The notes: a model not told the origin generated them from the sequence alone. Counted from the first letter of the stretch, positions 12,965 to 21,479 are shown. The stretch is DNA of 64,000 nt from G963665925 sp963665925 (GCA_963665925.1 OY762511.1:1426001-1490000); one strand, 5' to 3'. Made by a program: numbers and translations.

Positions 12965-13462
12965 TTGGTGACTTTATTTGAACAAGGTTATGATTTTGAA
13001 AAGTTTATGCACCTAAATGATGGGGAGTATGTGGATAAAGCGGAAGAATTTCTGCAGTTATCCTCAGATGCGCTCACGGAAGAGTTGAAAAGTGCATTAA
13101 ATAGCATTACTGCGGCAAAGGTCCTTGTTTTTGCAGAAGTATGGTGCCCGGACTGTGTCATTAATGTTGCGGCACTTGAGACGTTGGCAAAGAACAATCC
13201 AGCAATCTCTTATCGCATACTGCCGAGAGACGGCTTTGAAGACGCGCTTAAGTCTCTTACGCCAGACGGATCGACGCGGATTCCAACCTTTATTTCCATG
13301 GATGCTGATGACAGCCCTAAGGGGTATTTTCTTGAGAAACCTAAGGCGGTAAAAAAGGTTGAAGAAGGAGATGATCAAGTCAAGCGCATTGTAGTCAAAA
13401 GGGACTATCGCAATGGGAAATATCTTCTTGACGCCCTTGAAGAGCTTATAGAAATATTATAA
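12965..13462 (+). CDS. Thioredoxin-family protein
   Basis: A small cytoplasmic thioredoxin-fold protein of 165 residues, with the redox motif WCPDC at about residues 59-63 and the cis-proline segment TRIPTF near 100-105. Such proteins normally carry out thiol-disulfide exchange; the partner is unknown. The N-terminal ~35 residues are helical and not part of the core fold. Translation starts at TTG, seven bases after AAGGAGG (12951-12957); the next codon GTG is a possible alternative. It stands alone between the rRNA operon and nrdJ. A thioredoxin-like reductant beside a ribonucleotide reductase could be meaningful, but each has its own signals. Confidence 0.85.
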   Translation: MVTLFEQGYDFEKFMHLNDGEYVDKAEEFLQLSSDALTEELKSALNSITAAKVLVFAEVWCPDCVINVAALETLAKNNPAISYRILPRDGFEDALKSLTPDGSTRIPTFISMDADDSPKGYFLEKPKAVKKVEEGDDQVKRIVVKRDYRNGKYLLDALEELIEIL

Positions 13463-13492
13463 AAAGTACACAGAAGCTTAAATGAAAAACAG

Positions 13493-13545
13493 ACTGCCAA
13501 GTCGTTTCTTTGCGCAATTTAGGGAATGGTGTGGCAGTTTTTTTA
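13493..13545 (+). terminator. Possible weak terminator after the thioredoxin-like gene
   Basis: The short stem ACTGCCA / TGGCAGT has a 32-base loop and is followed by seven T residues. The stem is short, so strength is doubtful. Confidence 0.4.
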
Positions 13546-13630
13546 TGTAAGTTTATAAAGGAAGAACAAATTTCGTAATAAAGGGTAAAGAATTTGGGGT
13601 CCCAGAGACCTCGAAAGGACAATTTTCACA

Positions 13631-13659
13631 TTGTTAATGTCTTCAATTAGTGCTACAAT
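13631..13659 (+). promoter_or_regulatory. nrdJ promoter
   Basis: TTGTTA, 17 bases, TACAAT with an extended TGC before the -10. The -10 hexamer lies inside the first NrdR-type box. It lies 125 bases before the nrdJ start codon. Confidence 0.75.
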
Positions 13660-13710
13660 ATATTGTGTTAATGTGGTGCAGATTGATGCATCAAATACAA
13701 CATGTTGTGC
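13653..13710 (+). promoter_or_regulatory. Tandem NrdR-type boxes controlling nrdJ
   Basis: Box 1 (13653-13668) reads CTACAATATATTGTGT and box 2 (13695-13710) reads ATACAACATGTTGTGC. Both fit the known NrdR box consensus acaCwAtATaTwGtgt closely. Their starts are 42 bases apart, four helical turns, so both would face the same side of the DNA. Box 1 covers the -10 hexamer, consistent with repression by the ATP/dATP-sensing regulator NrdR. Confidence 0.8.
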
Positions 13711-13783
13711 ATTGTGTGTATAACGTGTGGATAACGTGTGGATAAGAAAGAATAAATTTTTATATAGAAGAGGTGGAAGGTAC

Positions 13784-16144
13784 ATGGTACAGGTCATTAA
13801 AAGAGACGGTCGCCTGACGGATTTCAACAAGGAAAAAATTCAAAGAGCGATAGAGATGGCAATGCGGGAAACTGAAACTGGTGTGGATACAGAGCTCAGC
13901 CAGTTGATTTCTGACGAAATTCATAAGCTTGTAGATGAAAAGGACACGGTGGAAGTGGAAGAGCTTCAAGATATGGTGGAATTTTCGCTCATGGCAAGCC
14001 CAAGAAAAGACGTGGCAAAGCGTTACATCATTTATAGAAATGAACAGGATAAGACACGTACAACTAGAAAAGATAAAGACAGACTTCTAACAGACGATTT
14101 CATCAGTAAATATAAGCACGCAGATTCACCAATGACACAACTTGGCAGCTTTGTTTACTATAGAACATACTCTCGCTTCCTTCCAGAGGAAAAGCGTCGT
14201 GAGTTCTGGTGGGAAACGGTAAGACGTGCTGTTGAATACAACTGTAGCCTCGTACCTACTTCAAGACAAGAAGCTGAAGAACTGTATGATAACATCTTCA
14301 ACCTCCGCCAATTCCTTTCAGGCCGTACTTTCTGGGTGGGTCAAACGCCTGTTTCCGGACATTATCCAATGTCCAACTACAACTGTTCATTCCAGATTAT
14401 TGACAGCTTTGATTCTTTCAGAGATATTTTCTACCTGCTGATGGTTGGCTCCGGTGTAGGCGTACGTATTCTGAACGACGATGTGGATCAGATGCCTAAG
14501 GTGAGAGTCGATTATGAGCTCATACATAAGGACTATACAGCAATCCCTAGATCTGAGCGAGAAGATAGCACGAGCATGGAGTTCTTCTACAACAATACAG
14601 TTAAAATCACAGTTGGTGACAGTAAAGAAGGCTGGGTACAGTCACTGGATTATTTCTTCAAGCTTCTTTACAGCAATGAGTACAGAAATATTAAGACAAT
14701 CATCGTGGACTATGACCATGTACGTCCTAAGGGTGAAAAGCTGAGAACATTTGGCGGTACAGCCTCTGGTCATGCGAGTCTTAAGAATATGTTTGAGAAA
14801 ATCAGCCGTGTTGTTAAAAAGGCGGGCATGCGTGATGGCGCTCAGGATGAGCGAAAGCGCATCAAGCTTAAGCCTATCGATGCACTCGATGTTGCGAATA
14901 TCATCGGTGAGAACGTTGTAGTTGGTGGTGTGAGACGTACAGCTGAAATCGTACTGGTCGATCAGGACGACAATGAAGCAATCGATGCCAAGACACATCT
15001 CTACAAGCAGGTGGATGGCAAGTGGGAAGTGAATAGAGAGCTTCTTCACCGTCAAATGTCCAACAACTCCATTTACTATAGAAGAAAGCCTACGCGTGAG
15101 CGTCTGCACTGGCAGCTGGAGCGCATGCGCTATTCAGGTGAACCAGGTTGGGTTAATGCAGAAGCTGGCGAGAAGCGCAGAGCAAACTTCAATGGTGTTA
15201 ATCCATGTGGTGAAATCCTGCTGGATTCAAAAGGCCTGTGCAACCTGACGACAATCAATGTGTTTGCCTTTGTAAAACCTGATGGCACTCTGGACCAGGA
15301 AGGTCTATTCAAGGCACAAAGACACTCTGCACGTGCGGGCTATAGAATGACTTGCGTTGAGCTGGAGCTAAACAACTGGGACAAGGTACAGCAAAGAGAC
15401 AAACTCATTGGCTGTTCCATGACTGGCTGGCAGGACCTGGTCAATGCAACGAAGATGACAAGAGACGAACAGGCGGCACTTCTTAGAAAGCTGCGCGCTG
15501 TTGCAAATAATGAAGCAAAAGCATATGCCAACGAACTGGGTACAGCTGAGCCACTGCTGGTTACAACTGTAAAACCTGAAGGAACGCTTTCGCAGCTTCC
15601 AACAGTATCGAGCGGCGTGCACTACTCGCACTCACCGTACTATATTCGCCGCGTTAGAATATCGGCAGACGATCCACTGGTAAGCGTATGTGAGGAACTG
15701 GGCTATCCTGTATTCCCTGAAGTGGGTCAAGACATGGAAACGTGTTCTACAAAGGTAGTGGAATTCCCAGTTAAGGCTCCAGAGGGTACTACAAAGTATG
15801 ATGTTTCCGCAATTGAGCAGCTTGAAAACTATAAGATGTTCATGGAGAATTACGTTGACCACAACTGTTCCATCACAGTTCACGTGCGTGAACACGAATG
15901 GGATGCGGTTGAAGAGTGGGTATGGAACAACTGGGATGATACAGTAGCCCTATCCTTCCTATCTCTTGATGACAACTTCTATGAGCTTCTGCCATATGAA
16001 GCAATCGATGAGGCAGAGTACATCAAGAGAAAGCAGGAGATGCAGGCATTTAGACCATCCCTGATTTCAAAGTACGAAAAAGAAGAGACTGAGTTTGATA
16101 TCGGAACAGACGGCTGCGAATCAGGTGCTTGTCCGGTTAGATAG
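13784..16144 (+). CDS. nrdJ: Adenosylcobalamin-dependent (class II) ribonucleoside-triphosphate reductase
   Basis: Makes deoxyribonucleotides from ribonucleotides using coenzyme B12, so it works with or without oxygen. The N-terminus (residues ~1-90) is an ATP cone (VIKRDGRLTDFNKEKI), the allosteric dATP/ATP switch. The body follows the Lactobacillus-type monomeric reductase, with SGVGVRILNDDV (about 223-234), the NPCGE catalytic motif (near 472) and the loop VTTVKPEGTLSQL (about 592-604). The C-terminal tail ends GCESGACPVR, with the two redox cysteines of the swinging arm. I start at the ATG behind AGGTGGAAGG; the frame is open 57 bases further. The promoter has two NrdR-type boxes. The ~786-residue length is complete. 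Confidence 0.95.
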   Translation: MVQVIKRDGRLTDFNKEKIQRAIEMAMRETETGVDTELSQLISDEIHKLVDEKDTVEVEELQDMVEFSLMASPRKDVAKRYIIYRNEQDKTRTTRKDKDRLLTDDFISKYKHADSPMTQLGSFVYYRTYSRFLPEEKRREFWWETVRRAVEYNCSLVPTSRQEAEELYDNIFNLRQFLSGRTFWVGQTPVSGHYPMSNYNCSFQIIDSFDSFRDIFYLLMVGSGVGVRILNDDVDQMPKVRVDYELIHKDYTAIPRSEREDSTSMEFFYNNTVKITVGDSKEGWVQSLDYFFKLLYSNEYRNIKTIIVDYDHVRPKGEKLRTFGGTASGHASLKNMFEKISRVVKKAGMRDGAQDERKRIKLKPIDALDVANIIGENVVVGGVRRTAEIVLVDQDDNEAIDAKTHLYKQVDGKWEVNRELLHRQMSNNSIYYRRKPTRERLHWQLERMRYSGEPGWVNAEAGEKRRANFNGVNPCGEILLDSKGLCNLTTINVFAFVKPDGTLDQEGLFKAQRHSARAGYRMTCVELELNNWDKVQQRDKLIGCSMTGWQDLVNATKMTRDEQAALLRKLRAVANNEAKAYANELGTAEPLLVTTVKPEGTLSQLPTVSSGVHYSHSPYYIRRVRISADDPLVSVCEELGYPVFPEVGQDMETCSTKVVEFPVKAPEGTTKYDVSAIEQLENYKMFMENYVDHNCSITVHVREHEWDAVEEWVWNNWDDTVALSFLSLDDNFYELLPYEAIDEAEYIKRKQEMQAFRPSLISKYEKEETEFDIGTDGCESGACPVR

Positions 16145-16170
16145 TCAACTTCATAAAGAATGGATCATTT

Positions 16171-16210
16171 GGCACACAGAGGACCTAGAGGGTCTTCTGT
16201 GTGCCTTTTT
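16171..16210 (+). terminator. Rho-independent terminator after nrdJ
   Basis: The 15-bp stem GGCACACAGAGGACC / GGTCTTCTGTGTGCC (one G-T wobble) with a TAGAG loop, followed by five T residues. Confidence 0.93.
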
Positions 16211-16249
16211 ACGTTTTAGAGACAATGTCCGGATTTGCAGAGACTTTCA

Positions 16250-16278
16250 TTGACATTCAAAGAGAATTCGGATATGCT
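16250..16278 (+). promoter_or_regulatory. Promoter of the diguanylate cyclase gene
   Basis: TTGACA, 17 bases, TATGCT. The predicted transcription start falls inside the adjoining Fur-box-like sequence. Confidence 0.8.
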
Positions 16279-16298
16279 ATTAATGATAATGATTCTCA
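16279..16298 (+). promoter_or_regulatory. Fur-box-like operator
   Basis: TGATAATGATTCTCA (16284-16298) matches the 7-1-7 Fur inverted repeat TGATAATnATTATCA at all but one defined position. Against the classical 19-base Fur box the match is 15 of 19. It starts directly after the -10 box, where a bound repressor would block transcription. Zur or PerR boxes are similar, so the exact regulator is inferred. Confidence 0.7.
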
Positions 16299-16316
16299 AT
16301 TATGTGGAGGTGTAAA

Positions 16317-17405
16317 GTGACAGCGCTCGCTACAAATGAAAGCAGGCTCATCGAAGAAATGTATATTGCACTTCATCTGGTACTCCTTCTGGTAGTGCTG
16401 AATGTAGCGTTTCCTATGTTCAGCATGAATGGACTTTCGATGATGAGCATATTTGCGACCTTGTATATGATACACGTAGTTGTCAGAATAGGACTTTACG
16501 TGCAAAAAACCATATTCAAAGGAGATGCATCGGCGTGCCCGGGGCGGCTCGCAACAGTACTGGACAGTGTATTTCTGTCATTCATCACCTATTTGGGGTG
16601 GCAGGCAGGACATAATCTTTTTTCCGTATTCTATATTTATGTTCTGGTACAAGGCATAAGGTATCAGGGGAGAAAACCTTGGATTTTTGCCCTGTATCCT
16701 GCATTCTATTATATAACCTATGTACTCATAGAACAGAAGTCGACTCTATTTACCTTAGAACATATGATCAATGTGAGCATGCTCTTTATGATTACATGGT
16801 TTATTGAAATTCCATTCCATCAAATACAGCAGCTCCACCGTGAGAAATCATATTATTATGATACGCTGCAGGAAAAGAATGAAGAGCTGAGACGCATGGC
16901 GACCACCGATTACCTGACTGCGCTCAATAACCATCAGACCTTCTATACGTATTTTGATGAACTGAAATTTCATGCCATCAGGAACAATTATCCTGTGAGT
17001 CTGACCCTTATAGATATTGATAACTTCAAGAAAATTAACGATACCTATGGTCATCTGATTGGCGATAAGATTCTGAAAGAACTCGCAGAGCTGATTCGCG
17101 CCAGCATACGGAGTACAGATTTTGCAGCCCGTTATGGTGGAGAGGAGTTCGCCTTGATTTTCCCCCATACAGATATGAAAAATGCCATTGCAATTTCTGA
17201 GAAAATCAGAAAGCGTGTGGAGAACCATCCCTTTGAAGTAGAGGAAGAGACCATACACGTAACCGTGAGTATGGGAACCGATACCTTTAAGCCTGACATT
17301 ACCTATGCGAGTTTGTACGACTTTATCAACAGCGTGGATAAGCTTCTCTACAAGGCCAAGCATAACGGTAAGAATCAGGTGCAGCATCTTGGAAAAGTTG
17401 TCTAA
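16317..17405 (+). CDS. Membrane-bound diguanylate cyclase (GGDEF domain)
   Basis: Makes the second messenger cyclic di-GMP from two GTP. The N-terminal ~165 residues hold about five hydrophobic segments, probably an uncharacterised membrane sensor. A short coiled segment (HREKSYYYDTLQEKNEELRR) then leads into the GGDEF domain (residues ~190-358). The active-site motif is GGEEF, preceded five residues earlier by RSTD, a product-binding inhibitory (I) site, so activity should be feedback controlled. DIDNFKKINDTYGH carries the metal ligands. The start is GTG behind GGAGGTG (16306-16312); an in-frame ATG 15 bases upstream lies before that site. A consensus promoter with a Fur-like box precedes it. 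No effector gene is adjacent. Confidence 0.9.
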   Translation: MTALATNESRLIEEMYIALHLVLLLVVLNVAFPMFSMNGLSMMSIFATLYMIHVVVRIGLYVQKTIFKGDASACPGRLATVLDSVFLSFITYLGWQAGHNLFSVFYIYVLVQGIRYQGRKPWIFALYPAFYYITYVLIEQKSTLFTLEHMINVSMLFMITWFIEIPFHQIQQLHREKSYYYDTLQEKNEELRRMATTDYLTALNNHQTFYTYFDELKFHAIRNNYPVSLTLIDIDNFKKINDTYGHLIGDKILKELAELIRASIRSTDFAARYGGEEFALIFPHTDMKNAIAISEKIRKRVENHPFEVEEETIHVTVSMGTDTFKPDITYASLYDFINSVDKLLYKAKHNGKNQVQHLGKVV

Positions 17406-17480
17406 ATATTAAGCGTTCTTCATACATCAAAAATCAAAAAATGGTACAATGGTCTTAGAAATTCTTTGGGAGGCGAAATG

Positions 17481-18299
17481 ATGAATACTAAGCAAATGAT
17501 GGACATGGCTCTTGAACTTGCAGGATTAGAGGAAACACCTGTTGATTCGGGCATTCATGTCGATGGAGAAAATATTAAGAAGGTACTGATTGGTGTCGAT
17601 ATGGACACTGCAGAACTCATGCTGGGTGATAAGCTGGGCGTAGACTGCGTCGTGAGCCACCACCCGATGGCAGGGACACAAATTGTTGATTTTGCCAAGG
17701 TGATGGACATTCAGATCGACAAAATGGTCGAATTTGGCGTACCCATCAACCGTGCGCAGAAGGCACTGAGAAAAAAGACGTCCAGTGTTGAACTCAACTC
17801 GCATGTTCGCAACTTTGACAGACCATCATCAGCAGCTAGACTGCTTGGCATGCCATATATGAATATCCATCTTCCAGCGGATATCATCGGTGAGAAAATC
17901 ATGCAGTCCTATTTGAATGATGCTGTAAAAGACAAGCCGAAGGCGACACTACAGGATGTGGTCGATGCAATCAGCGCATTTGAAGAATATAAGGACACTC
18001 TGGCTAAGCCTGTCATCCGCGTTGGTGGACCGAGTGACTATGCAGGCAAGATTGCTGTGCTTTTTGCCGGTGGTACAAATGGCGGTGCAGCCGTTTATAA
18101 GTCTTACTTTGATGCAGGTGTAGGTACCATTGTGGCTATGCATGTACCTGAAGATGTCAAGAAAGCTGTTGAAGAACAGGGAATCGGCAATATCGTTGTT
18201 GCAGGTCATATGGCAAGTGATTCCATTGGTCTGAATAAGATTGTTGAAGCCTGGGAAAAATCAGGTGTTGAAGTCATAAAAATGTCTGGTCTCAAATAA
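17481..18299 (+). CDS. Nif3-like dinuclear metal centre protein (DUF34 family)
   Basis: A member of the widespread Nif3/DUF34 family, hexameric proteins with a dinuclear metal site whose biochemical role is still debated. The metal-ligand motif SHHPM is near residue 55 (family consensus HHP), and the C-terminal ligand region has VVAGHMASDSIG. The reading frame opens at a TTG within the ribosome site itself; GGGAGG (17468-17473) best serves the ATG at 17481. In many Gram-positives this gene sits beside rpoD and a tRNA methyltransferase, but not here. About 272 residues. Confidence 0.88.
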   Translation: MNTKQMMDMALELAGLEETPVDSGIHVDGENIKKVLIGVDMDTAELMLGDKLGVDCVVSHHPMAGTQIVDFAKVMDIQIDKMVEFGVPINRAQKALRKKTSSVELNSHVRNFDRPSSAARLLGMPYMNIHLPADIIGEKIMQSYLNDAVKDKPKATLQDVVDAISAFEEYKDTLAKPVIRVGGPSDYAGKIAVLFAGGTNGGAAVYKSYFDAGVGTIVAMHVPEDVKKAVEEQGIGNIVVAGHMASDSIGLNKIVEAWEKSGVEVIKMSGLK

Positions 18300-18321
18300 G
18301 TTTGAGACAGCTTAAGTGAAA

Positions 18322-18371
18322 AAGCACTGCTGTATTTCTCTGAATGAGATAATGCGGCAGTGCTTCTTTTT
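18322..18371 (+). terminator. Rho-independent terminator after the Nif3-like gene
   Basis: Stem AAGCACTGC / GCAGTGCTT, extended by weaker pairs, followed by CTTTTT. It also lies before the end of the convergent minus-strand gene. Confidence 0.85.
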
Positions 18372-18394
18372 ATGCCTGATATGAAAGATGAAGA

Positions 18395-18856
18395 CTAGTC
18401 AATCATATCAGAAGGGGTTACAGGGGGCGCTGGCATTTCAACGCCCATTTCAGCAAGCTCCTTGCAGGGATTCATGTATTCACGGTAAGTTGTGATTTTT
18501 CCATCTCTGAACTCAAATTTGTGTATGTAGTGGTCTGCATGGGGAATTGCATACCCTAAGAGCATAGATGTTCCTTCACCGTCACACTCAACCAGGAAAC
18601 TGTTTGGATCCTTGCTGTCGAAAATTTCGATGTTTGTAAATTTCCAGTCTGGAAAGTTTCTGCAGTTGAAAGCATCCCCTTTCTTGATATTTTCAATGCC
18701 CTCGATAACAAGGGGATTTCCAGTTGCGCTGTACTGAAGACCCGTTGTTGCATCATCTGAAAATAGCTTCCAGCGCTCAGAGCGTTCATCTCCTGATAGA
18801 TTCAGGTAGAATTCTATGATAGCCCTGTTCTTCTTTCTGATTTCGTCATGATTCAT
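18395..18856 (-). CDS. PhzA/PhzB-like protein (SnoaL / NTF2 fold)
   Basis: A 153-residue NTF2-like protein that resembles the PhzA/PhzB family of phenazine synthesis. The match is strongest in the C-terminal half: DWKFTNIEIFDSKDPN, FLVECDGEG, HKFEFRDGKI and REYMNPCKELAEMGVEMPAP. Real PhzA/B proteins bind an amino-cyclohexane intermediate, but no other phenazine gene is present, so a different small molecule is more likely. It starts 33 bases after the end of the GPH transporter gene on the same strand and is probably co-transcribed with it. The ATG follows AAAAGGAG. Confidence 0.8.
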   Translation of the reverse strand: MNHDEIRKKNRAIIEFYLNLSGDERSERWKLFSDDATTGLQYSATGNPLVIEGIENIKKGDAFNCRNFPDWKFTNIEIFDSKDPNSFLVECDGEGTSMLLGYAIPHADHYIHKFEFRDGKITTYREYMNPCKELAEMGVEMPAPPVTPSDMID

Positions 18857-18889
18857 GTTATGTGCACTCCTTTTCTATAGATATTGCAA

Positions 18890-20251
18890 TCATATGGCCT
18901 GTTCAGCACGACGTGCCTTAAGCTCGGCCTCAATGATGTCCAACTGTGTCTTATCGAGCTTGTAGAACTGAATGACTGCAATGGCAATGATTCCAAGGAC
19001 TAGGCTGGTCAGGCCATTTGCGAGATTGATGCCATTTTGAACACTCGCGACCTGATCCATTCCCAGTGCTGGATTATAGCCAAGCAGTTCAAGGTAGGTG
19101 CCGGCGCCCAAATTTGCGATGGCTGAGCCCAGCTTGAGGGCAAACACGCCAACCGCATAGATGAACCCAGTAGCGCGGATGCCAGTCTTCCATTCGCCGT
19201 AATTTGCAGTGTCAGGCAGTATGCCCCAAATCACTGAATATGTGAAGCTCATGGAAAGTCCGCAGAGTACTGCGCCGACAAGTATAAGCGTGGTGTTTGT
19301 TTTTGCAAACATAAATAGAATACCGCTTGTGGCAAGGAATACGTTGCCTGCTACAAGCATATTTTTCTTTCCGAATTTCTTGACAAAGGCAGGTACAAAA
19401 AGCAGACCGACCAGCGGTAGCATAAACATGGTTGTGAGAATGAGCGCAATCATATCAGGATTTTTGAGGTAGTAGAGGCAATAGTATGGCGTCCATACCA
19501 TTCGAAAACCAACGCCGAGAGATGCGAAGACAATCATGCCGCTCAAAACCTGTGAAGGCCTGTTGGCCAGAAAAGCTTTAAAACTGTCCGTGATGGGAGT
19601 TGGCGTTGAACTGACCTGTATACGTTCTCTTGTGCCCGCAAAAGACGTCAGCAGGCATACAAAAGCAATGAGTCCGATTGTTATTGCAGTAAAAAGAAAG
19701 CCTCTTGCGGTGAAGACATCACCACTTCTTCCAAAGTAGAGAATCATAACGACAGCCATGGCGTTGACAACCGTTCCTGAAATATTGGCGCCATAGTCTC
19801 TGAATACGCCAAGCACGGCATACTCCTGAGTATTGGTTGTCATAACATTGGACAAGGCACCATACGGAACCTGAAAGACAGTTGCAGACATGCCATAACA
19901 GATGTATATTGCGCCAATATAGAGCATTTTTGAAGTCAGTGGAAGTGTTGGATTCGTGAAACAAAGGATGAAGAATGTTACGAGTGGAACGATTGAAAAT
20001 AGCATCCAAGACCGGTACCGACCCCATTTCATGGCTGGGATGCGCTCGCTGATAGAACCCATGAGCGGGTCGTTTATTGCATCCCAGAGCCTGGCGACTG
20101 CAAATAGCGCACCTCCAATAAAGGGACTGAGGCCCATAATGTCCGTCATAAAGAGTAAAAAGTAACTGCCTATAAAGTTTGCAATCAGGTTGACGCCCAA
20201 ATCGCCAAGTGAATAGCTCAGCTTTTCACGCAGGGAAAGAACAGAATTCAT
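18890..20251 (-). CDS. GPH-family (MelB-like) cation symporter
   Basis: A 453-residue major-facilitator-type transporter with about 12 membrane segments. It fits the glycoside-pentoside-hexuronide:cation symporter group by its start (KLSYSLGDLGVNLI) and its loop motif RLWDAINDPLMGSISERIP (residues ~53-71). The cytoplasmic C-terminus is charged (KLDKTQLDIIEAELKARRAEQ). The substrate is probably a sugar or related small compound and cannot be read from the sequence. It is divergent from the Lrp-type regulator, which probably controls it, and is followed by the PhzB-like gene. Confidence 0.88.
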   Translation of the reverse strand: MNSVLSLREKLSYSLGDLGVNLIANFIGSYFLLFMTDIMGLSPFIGGALFAVARLWDAINDPLMGSISERIPAMKWGRYRSWMLFSIVPLVTFFILCFTNPTLPLTSKMLYIGAIYICYGMSATVFQVPYGALSNVMTTNTQEYAVLGVFRDYGANISGTVVNAMAVVMILYFGRSGDVFTARGFLFTAITIGLIAFVCLLTSFAGTRERIQVSSTPTPITDSFKAFLANRPSQVLSGMIVFASLGVGFRMVWTPYYCLYYLKNPDMIALILTTMFMLPLVGLLFVPAFVKKFGKKNMLVAGNVFLATSGILFMFAKTNTTLILVGAVLCGLSMSFTYSVIWGILPDTANYGEWKTGIRATGFIYAVGVFALKLGSAIANLGAGTYLELLGYNPALGMDQVASVQNGINLANGLTSLVLGIIAIAVIQFYKLDKTQLDIIEAELKARRAEQAI

Positions 20252-20617
20252 TCAGTGTTCTCCTTTCGTTGAGTCGAGAGATAAGATGTGTTGTTGCCTG
20301 AATTTGATAAGAATAATGGCAATGAAAGCTTTTCTCACAAATATGGCAGGTTGCTGTTTCTATACATTGCAAACCTCCTTGAATAAATAAAATTTAGTAT
20401 ATCTAAAATAAATTGATATTTATTGTCATATATCGATTCAAATTCGGAAATGTATGGTATAATTTGAAACACTTTTAAACATAATTTCATTTTCAATAAT
20501 TATGATACAGGCTTGCTGAAAAGAAATGAATGTGGTTTTTGAGTTTTCAGAATATTGAAAAATTAATTTTTTAAGTTATTTCAGGTCTTATACTTTACGG
20601 ATATAAGGGAGGTAAAC
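20252..20617. promoter_or_regulatory. AT-rich divergent control region between GPH transporter and Lrp-type regulator
   Basis: A gene-free 366-base region. It must hold promoters for both directions. TATAAT (20458-20463) and TATACT (20589-20594) are possible -10 boxes for the rightward gene, without good -35 matches. AAAAATTAATTTTT (20558-20571) is a perfect palindrome. AT-rich flexible DNA of this kind suits Lrp-type wrapping. Confidence 0.45.
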
Positions 20618-21073
20618 TTGGACAAAACAGATTATAAAATATTGGAGATTCTTCAAAGTAATGGGCGCATCTCAATGAAGAAGCTTTCGGAAGAAGTCAA
20701 TATGAGCACACCTGCTGTAATAGAGCGGGTTCGAAAGCTGGAAGAGAACAAATCGATTATCGGATACAGGGCAAGTATCCGACCAGATCGTATCGGACGC
20801 GAAATAAATGCATTCATGCTGGTGACCGTTGAATGGACGAAGCGCAGGGCATTCTATGAGTACGTAAAAAACAGTGACAATGTAATTGATGCATATGAGA
20901 TCGCGGGTCGCTTTACAGTGCTGCTGAACATAAGCTGCTGTGATATGGAAGAATTCTTAAAGACCATTTATGAGCTGTACGATCTGGGTACCACCGAGAC
21001 ATATATGATTACAGATGTTATCAAGAATGGATTCTACAAGCAGATCATTGCTGAAGATACGGTCGAACGTTGA
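20618..21073 (+). CDS. Lrp/AsnC-family transcriptional regulator
   Basis: A 151-residue regulator with an N-terminal helix-turn-helix (residues ~1-50: DYKILEILQSNGRISMKKLSEEVNMS) and a C-terminal RAM (ligand-binding, oligomerisation) domain. These proteins usually sense an amino acid or related small molecule. Translation starts at TTG behind AAGGGAGG. The gene is divergent from the GPH transporter, the usual arrangement for a local regulator. A good terminator follows at 21228. Confidence 0.92.
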   Translation: MDKTDYKILEILQSNGRISMKKLSEEVNMSTPAVIERVRKLEENKSIIGYRASIRPDRIGREINAFMLVTVEWTKRRAFYEYVKNSDNVIDAYEIAGRFTVLLNISCCDMEEFLKTIYELYDLGTTETYMITDVIKNGFYKQIIAEDTVER

Positions 21074-21227
21074 TTGATTATACTTAGGGTGAAATGTGCA
21101 TGGACAGCTACATTATAAAGGTGCAAAAGGAAAATGAGTCCTATATCAACTATTGCAACGATGTTGTCTATTCAACAGTGTATAGATGCGCTCATCGGTT
21201 TAGTCGGAAATTGGTCAAGAGAATTTG

Positions 21228-21256
21228 GCGATACGCAGGAGAGCGTATCGCTTTTT
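21228..21256 (+). terminator. Rho-independent terminator after the Lrp-type gene
   Basis: Stem GCGATACGC / GCGTATCGC with a six-base loop and five T residues, about 150 bases after the stop codon. The stretch between 21074 and the terminator holds no convincing gene. Confidence 0.85.
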
Positions 21257-21349
21257 GTGTGTTTGCAGGGAGTTTTTGCTGATGGATAATATTCGGAAAA
21301 TATTGTATGTCCATGCGAAAAATTGGGTATAAGGTATTTTGTCGGACGT

Positions 21350-21398
21350 TTGGCAACAAATGTTTGAGAGTATAGAATATTTTGAAAATTTTCAAAAT
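21350..21398 (+). promoter_or_regulatory. Promoter plus palindromic operator for the EF-G2-type gene
   Basis: TTGGCA (21350-21355), 17 bases, TAGAAT (21373-21378). Directly after the -10 lies a perfect 20-base palindrome, ATTTTGAAAATTTTCAAAAT (21379-21398), covering the expected transcription start. This is a typical place for a repressor site; the regulator is unknown. Confidence 0.55.
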
Positions 21399-21479
21399 AA
21401 GGAAAGGGTTTTCCGCAAGGGATGTAGAATTTAGTATCTTACACAATCAAAGGAACATATATCTAAGGAGGAAAGCGAC

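Noticed and set aside
21094..21282. 62-codon open frame after the Lrp gene
   Set aside because: It reads through the terminator stem, has no ribosome site and no recognisable sequence.
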